Part shown: positions 58,041 through 64,000 of the stretch, piece by piece | How the letters are laid out: every line of letters starts with the position of its first letter | How positions within the stretch are numbered: position 1 is the first letter of the stretch | Notes under the pieces: generated by a model | What the model was told of the DNA's origin: nothing | What the model saw: the letters and a program-made list of their open reading frames with translations, nothing else | The model's database searches: none | Translations under genes and position numbers: made by a program | Assembly: GCA_029721515.1 (NCBI GenBank) | Contig: CM056565.1 | Coordinates: forward strand, 3,326,242-3,390,241 | Source: Synanceia verrucosa | Lineage: Eukaryota > Chordata > Actinopteri > Perciformes > Synanceiidae | DNA: 64,000 nt | Direction of reading: 5' to 3'

Positions 58041-61000
58041 TATATACACTCTATGATTGCACAGTGATTAATAATATACCGGACAAAAAACAGTTCTCTC
58101 ACCACAGAACACCACAGAGACCACAGCATCTACACTTTAAAATAAATCAAATTTAACCAAATTGCCCTATATGTAAATAGCCCTTTGCACACAAAAACAG
58201 CATAAATGTAAAAATTTGAATATTCTGAAAACATTTCTTGAAGCACATGATTATAATTAAGGGAACCTCAGTCACGGTCACTGTTATTTGGAGACAGATG
58301 GAAGAGATTTGCTCATGTCTGTGTGCATGACATGGTGAAGGGATGTCAGGGCAGGTCACACACTAACTGTACTGAGTAATTAGTGCCTATTCAGGAAATA
58401 CTTTGTGACTATTTCAGCTACAGCCCATGGGTAGTATCCTCTTGACACACTCACAGATTTACAGTTAACGATTGTTAAATTAGCATCATACATCAAATAA
58501 TAATGAACAAATCTGCTGCAATGTGCTAAGTATAATCAATGTATTCATCTAAGTTTGGAATGAGTCTCTTTATGAATATTTTATACGATTAAAACAGCAT
58601 TCCTTTTTTTCTGATTTTAATTCATTTATGCGGTGTAGTCCCACTGAAATCAATTTTCCAAGGAGATTCAGCCTGGACATCTATACTTAGATGCAAAGAG
58701 AAAAAATAAGGGAACAAAGGGAGATCCAAACAGTGAGACAGCCTGGGATAAAATCTCATTAATGAAAGCATTTTGTCAGCTTCACTCATTTCCTAAGCTG
58801 TCATCTATTTTGACCTCACAAATAGAAACAAGGATCTCCCTCTGAGCTTTAAAATAAACCCAAATATAATAGAAACATAAAGATTTTATTAGTGTAACGC
58901 TAACCTGAACATGATCAGCTGTAATTAAGAAGCTGAAAAACAGAAGGAGAACATCTGGTTTGGTGTGGGACTCAAAGCCACCCGCTCTGTTCTTCTCAAG
59001 CTCTTTTATATCTTAGTATTCATAGGCATGTATGACCAATTGGGTTGACACCGCAGGGTTGTCATTGTGTTCCAATGATAATCAGCAGTGAGGTTATGAT
59101 GTCTGATGTGAAATGGATTTTGGAGGCTGGCATAGACTATAGGTAATACAGGCTTACAAGCATACACGTGTATTAAGTAAGTATTATTTTCACTGCACCA
59201 ACCTTCATCACTCCATTCATGCTGGAATTTAAAGCATCCTGCCATCTGTTTTAACTCCAATAGTCTCTGCAAAAAATACAACCTGGGATTGAAAAATACT
59301 ATGCATACAAATGTAGCTGTTAGTCCATTATTGTGATGTAATATCTGACTTCAGGCAAGCAATTTTTGAAGGACAGAAGCTTTTTATATCAAGTACATCA
59401 ATGCTTTTACAACAAGTTCAATGTTTGAATGAGACTTGAACTAAACGTGTCCATGTGTATTGCAGTGATGTGCAGTGGAGTGGACAGCAGGACACCTATT
59501 CCACTGACTGGAATAACAATGGGGCAGAGCAGATGTGATGAACAAAAGGACTGTGTCATCACACTCAGTTAAGATGTTGTGAGGGTTAAGGGGGTTGTAG
59601 ATGGGTTAAGGGTCACGACCTCCTTTGGTCATCAGCACACTTAACCCCTCATTTTAATTGACCTCCTGCTTGTATGTGATGGTGCAGCCAGCCTCCTTAA
59701 TATACTGAAGAGGGAGCTGCAGAGAATAGAAAGTATGGATCATTCATGGAGGCATCGATTGCACTGTAGTGTGCAAGCAAGCGTGGTGTGATTTCATTGA
59801 TTTTAACATTGTGCATCTTAATGTGTTGAACACATTAAGACATTTGTGTAATTGGTGGAAACAAAAATGCACACATATTGTGTCCTTTTAGAGAAACACA
59901 AACAGTAGAAACTGAGGCCTCTGTGGACCCAGAGAAGAACAAACTATTGAGGTAGAGTGATCTGTCATCAGTGAATGAGTGAACGCTGACAGTAAAGAGC
60001 TTTTAGTGGGTGAAGGACCATTCAGGAACTATAAAAATGCTTTTTATTTGTCATTTACCATTCATAGCTGAAGGTTAACTTATTTTTTCTCAAAACATTA
60101 TTACTTATATGTCATCTGAAGGAAACAGAATCAGGTTGTTATTATGTTGGGAAAGGATATAAATAAAGGTTATTTAGCATAATGTATAAAATAGAAAGAG
60201 ACAGACCACATGAAGAAATGTGTCTGCAGGATCTGTGTACGTCTCCGTCAAAATGATTAAAACAATGACAGAAAAAGATAGAAAAAAGTTACAATGATAG
60301 AATAAGGCACCTGTGAGATATTTTCATGAACTGGGCAAAAGACCAACTAAAGTCACAAGTGTTCAACATCTACAGAAGATATTAAAATGTGCTGTTGATA
60401 TGTTTATTACTGACACAGCAACATACAGTATACAGTGGACGGTGAGACTAATGAGCTCCTCTGGTCTCTCCGCCCCATCAAAGTTTATTAAAGCTGATCT
60501 TGAAAACGCTTCGATTCCAGCTGAAACACAGGTGTGAGCAGAGCTTCAAGCCTCTGGGTGAGCTGTCTGATTAGCAGTTCAACTGATGATTAAATGTGTT
60601 CACTTAAAGAAGGAAAGTGTTTTCTCAGTGATGTCATCAAAGAACTGTGGACTTCACCATTTATCAACTAAGATGACTAATGTGGATATTTGCAGTCATT
60701 TTCTCAGCTATTCAGTGCACTACAAATAATTAGCTACTTAGCTAGCCTTCTTCTCTGGCAGCAGAAGTTTGCTCGCTTGTTCAGCAGTGACATTAACTTG
60801 AAAGCTGAGTTTCTGGCAGTTTATCAGCATTGTTGTGAGCCAACAATACTGATGAATGGTGGCACTTAATGCTTGTGCAAATATCTTTAAAACAGAGTGA
60901 TTTGATTGGCTATAAGCAAAGAAACTGTCACTTTTGATGCACACAGAGTGGAGCCATGAAATGGGAGTATTTAGTTATTTTATTTTTTTCTAATTTTATC

Positions 61001-63029
61001 TCTTGTAGAGAATATAGTTGCATCATGTAGCAGGGAATAAATATTTTCTTTAAAAAATTAAAAAAAAACTGAAATTTGATTTTTCAGCAATAAGTATGAA
61101 AAGATATGCGTCTCTATTTAGTTCAAAATGAATGTTCACCCCAGGAAAAGCTGCATTATCACTCTTCCATCTCTTCCTCCCACAAACAGTAATAAAGTAA
61201 GTCATATTTTCAAGGAGATATCATCACCCCTGATCCACACTTTTTCTTTTACTGGCAAATTCTTGACACTAATCCTTGCCCCTGTTATGCACCTTGTGAG
61301 TAAATCTAACCCCCGTCTTATAACTTCATCATTATCCTGTCTCCCCACCTGGAAAAACTCTATTAGCATATGCAGAACATGCTCCTGCTTACAAAGTAGC
61401 ATCTCTTGTCCTTCTCTTTCTGTCCTTATTCCCCTCCAGTGTTGGGCTCCAGCACAGATGCTGCCTAATTTCCATTTCTGCTAGGTTATGTACATAATTC
61501 TGCATATTATCTCAGACACAAGGGGCTAAGCATGGAACTCACTGCAGAAAGTGTCCATCTCAACAGGTCTGAGTGAAGTGAAGTGAAAGCTAAAGTTGTT
61601 TTTTGTTGCTTGTTTTCAATGCTGAATCCTTATTTTCACAATAAGTCTGCATGTAGTTTGGAGAAATTTTACTCAATAAATTTTACTCAAAAAAATGTAC
61701 AGTCTGTCACTGAGGAGAAACTTTTCTTGTATAAAGTTAAATTTGAATAGTAAAACTTCAAATGTTCTCTTGGAGTCTGCAGAAGGAAGTAATAAGTTAA
61801 CAGAAGATCCTGTGCTGAAGCTTCAAATTGGAAAATGAAATAGTAGATGATCAGGGATGCATGATGGAAACTGTGGTGGCAGAGGCTCAAGCTGATAGGT
61901 GCTGAGCATACGTTGAGATGATCTGACAGTACTTGTCAGTGTGACCTAGCTGGACTGCTGAGCTGCCAGTGCGCTGCCTGCTATGATTTATTCTGCACTG
62001 GAAGAGAGTGAGGAGGAGGACTGAGGAGGCTCTAATGGGGAGCTAGGTGGCACAGGATGGGAGGAGAAGAGGTGAATATGCAGTATATTAACAGCATGCT
62101 GTCATGCACAGCTGATAAATCAAAGAAAAAAATGGATTGGAACAAAATTGAAGTGAGAGCGATAAGAGGAAGTTGTTAGTATGGACAGAGATGGAAGGAA
62201 GATAACAGATACAGAAAGAATGAAAACACTCACCCATCTCCTGTCTGTTTGATGATGATGAGGACCAAACCATCTTTATTCACCACTTCATCACTGAATT
62301 TGTGCCTTCATTTAGCTCGGTATTATTGCCTCTGCTGTGAAGAGCAACAGGTCTGATTGCAGGAGAGCAAAGAGTGTCTGAATCTGAATATAATCTGAGC
62401 CTCCAACAAAGCTGGATGGGGTGGATCATAACGAAAAAGCAGTATGAGAAAAAGCAACATAAGGAAGGAATTATTTTTCTTCAAAAAGGTTGTGTATATA
62501 ATGAGAGCCACATACTATTGTAAAGTTGGTCAGAGGTGTTTATAGTTAAATACGGAGAAGCTACTGTCATTATATATATACTGTTATGGATGTAAAAAAA
62601 ACAGAGAGTTTATGTATGCTGTGCAGTAAATTAGGTTGGATTTGCTAAAAAAACATTTCAGTGAACAAGGAAAAGTATAGAAAAACATGACCACAAATAA
62701 AATCTCTCTTAAGGATTTACGTATAAGCTTTTCTTGAAAAGCTGAACTAAAATATGAGAGCAAAAATGTGCTCACAAGGAGGAAAAATCTCACAAATAAA
62801 ACTCACTCACTACAAGGAAATATATTCAACACATATGAGCATGAGGAAGGGTCCTACAAACATTGTCCTTGAAGCCCAAACTGCTCCTGTGATGAAGTGC
62901 TTTGAGTGGTCAGAAGACTTTAGAAAGTTATATAAATGCAGTCCATTTATTATATTGTCTCCAAGTAATCTACCATAAACTGTATATTTCTTCCTCTGAT
63001 CACCACTATTGAGTCCTACTGGGTCTAAT
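58041..63029. other. Unique non-coding DNA
   Basis: Nearly 5 kb without a recognised gene, transposon or microsatellite of note. 58500-58870 is repeat-free and AT-rich with homeodomain-like words, so it is a possible regulatory interval. The 118-codon frame at 61128-61484 has no domain and is treated as chance. Confidence 0.4.
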
Positions 63030-63330
63030 TATCTCTGCCAAGGACGTTATGTTTTCACCAAGGTTTGTGGCCTAACTTAAAACTGATTAATTTTTGGTGG
63101 TGATCGGACCCGATTCAAGGTCATCAAGGTCAAATGAAAGGTCACGCCATAGTATTGCATATTTCTGAACAAATTTCAGCCAAACGTCACCTAATTTGGT
63201 AAATAAACTAATATAGAAATCCAGAAGTCACAGATTCAATTTGGTCAAGATCAGTAAAAGGTCAAGGTCATCAAGGTCAAATATACATTTTTAACCATAA
63301 CTTCATGTAGGAAGGAGGTCGAGCAAAGCA
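63030..63330 (+). repeat. Probable interspersed repeat with AGGTCA cluster
   Basis: The opening tctctgccaaggacgttatg, followed by ttttcaccaaggtttgtggc, resembles a widespread fish repeat. The body contains six AGGTCA half-sites: 63118-63123, 63127-63132, 63139-63144, 63259-63264, 63265-63270 and 63274-63279. The half-sites are seen directly. Nuclear-receptor binding is inference. Confidence 0.5.
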
Positions 63331-64000
63331 ACTGGTCTCAAAATATCTGGAATTCTTAAATTGTATTTGCAAAGTTTTACTGGTATTTTGGTCTTTTTTT
63401 TTAATTTAAATTCAAATGTGACAAAATGTGAAATAGAGAGAAAATAAATGAAAAGTACATGATATTAATGTGAATACAGTGTTAATGTGGATTCACTTTT
63501 AGTCTGCGCTCTCTAAGCGCTTTTCTAGTTAAGAATGAGATGAGACATTTTCTTTCAAGCCAACTCCAAAGTCTCAGCTCTGGCGTCACCATCAGTAGGA
63601 GTAGAACGGTTACATGATGATATGTATGATCCAGACGTCAGGCTGCTCAGTGTTTGTGGCTTTGAATTAATGTGCACCCCAGTGCATTTGTGCATCCAAG
63701 CCTTATTTAAAAAACAGTACTGTCAACAGCTTTTCATAGTTTTCCATTGTGAGAATCAAAAAGACATATTTGACCTGAACTTTTTATTGATTACACAGCA
63801 GCTACTCTCATGAGTGATTTTACATTTTTACAGGAAGAAAGGTCCATGTTTTTCTTTTAATCCTGAGCTTCTAGTAAAATGTGCCAAGTGCAGCTGCTGC
63901 CTGAGGGGCATCTGTCATAACACAGTGGTTCCACATTTTATATGATTTTGTCCCCTAAATATGGAGGAAAAAGTCCAAAATAGTCATAAGAGAGAGAAGA
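63331..64000. other. Unique non-coding DNA at the right edge
   Basis: Nothing recognised. A 63-codon frame at 63622-63813 has no domain. Confidence 0.35.

Overview
The window looks like teleost fish nuclear DNA. It is AT-rich and gene-poor, with long CA/TG, TA, GATA and TTA microsatellites. It carries typical fish transposable elements: a Tc1-like element, hAT and piggyBac-like non-autonomous elements, tRNA-derived SINEs, R4-type, L1-type and L2/CR1-like LINE remnants, and a solo LTR. There are no bacterial operons, CRISPR arrays or rRNA genes. The teleost assignment rests on recognising repeat families, not on any database search.

The only convincing host gene signal is on the minus strand at about 6.28-6.85 kb. 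A CpG-rich 5' region leads into a short coding exon that encodes a signal peptide and ends at a consensus GTAAGT donor. The gene would continue leftward, so 1-6282 is probably the start of its first intron, and everything to the right of about 6.9 kb is upstream intergenic DNA. No second exon could be found, so the gene is not named. Two weaker exon- or promoter-like sites lie at 36.03-36.15 kb and 53.6-53.8 kb.

Layout: 1-6.3 kb, presumed intron with a piggyBac-like MITE fragment and an unclassified repeat (family B). 6.3-6.9 kb, first exon and promoter. 7-14.8 kb, mostly unique sequence with LINE-tail-like repeats and microsatellites. 14.84-15.35 kb, solo LTR with 5-bp target duplication. 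18.1-18.9 kb, hAT-type element carrying a second family B copy. 20.7-21.8 kb, piggyBac-like MITE followed by long alternating purine-pyrimidine tracts. 27.0-28.6 kb, another MITE copy next to a dead Tc1-like transposon. 37.5-39.5 kb, a three-level transposon nest. 40.9-42.1 kb, a 286-bp palindrome with a TA core abutting the 3' end of an R4-type LINE. 44.5-46.4 kb, more MITE and family F repeats. 48.0-49.9 kb, two opposite SINEs with target duplications. 51.7-52.6 kb, L1-type LINE debris interrupted by a hairpin MITE. 57.3-58.0 kb, family F repeat split by a LINE 3' end. The rest is unique non-coding DNA.

Nothing here forms a multi-gene system. The interest is in the first exon with its overlapping uORF and in the layered insertion history. 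Repeat families labelled A, B, E, F and G are local names for sequences that recur inside this window.
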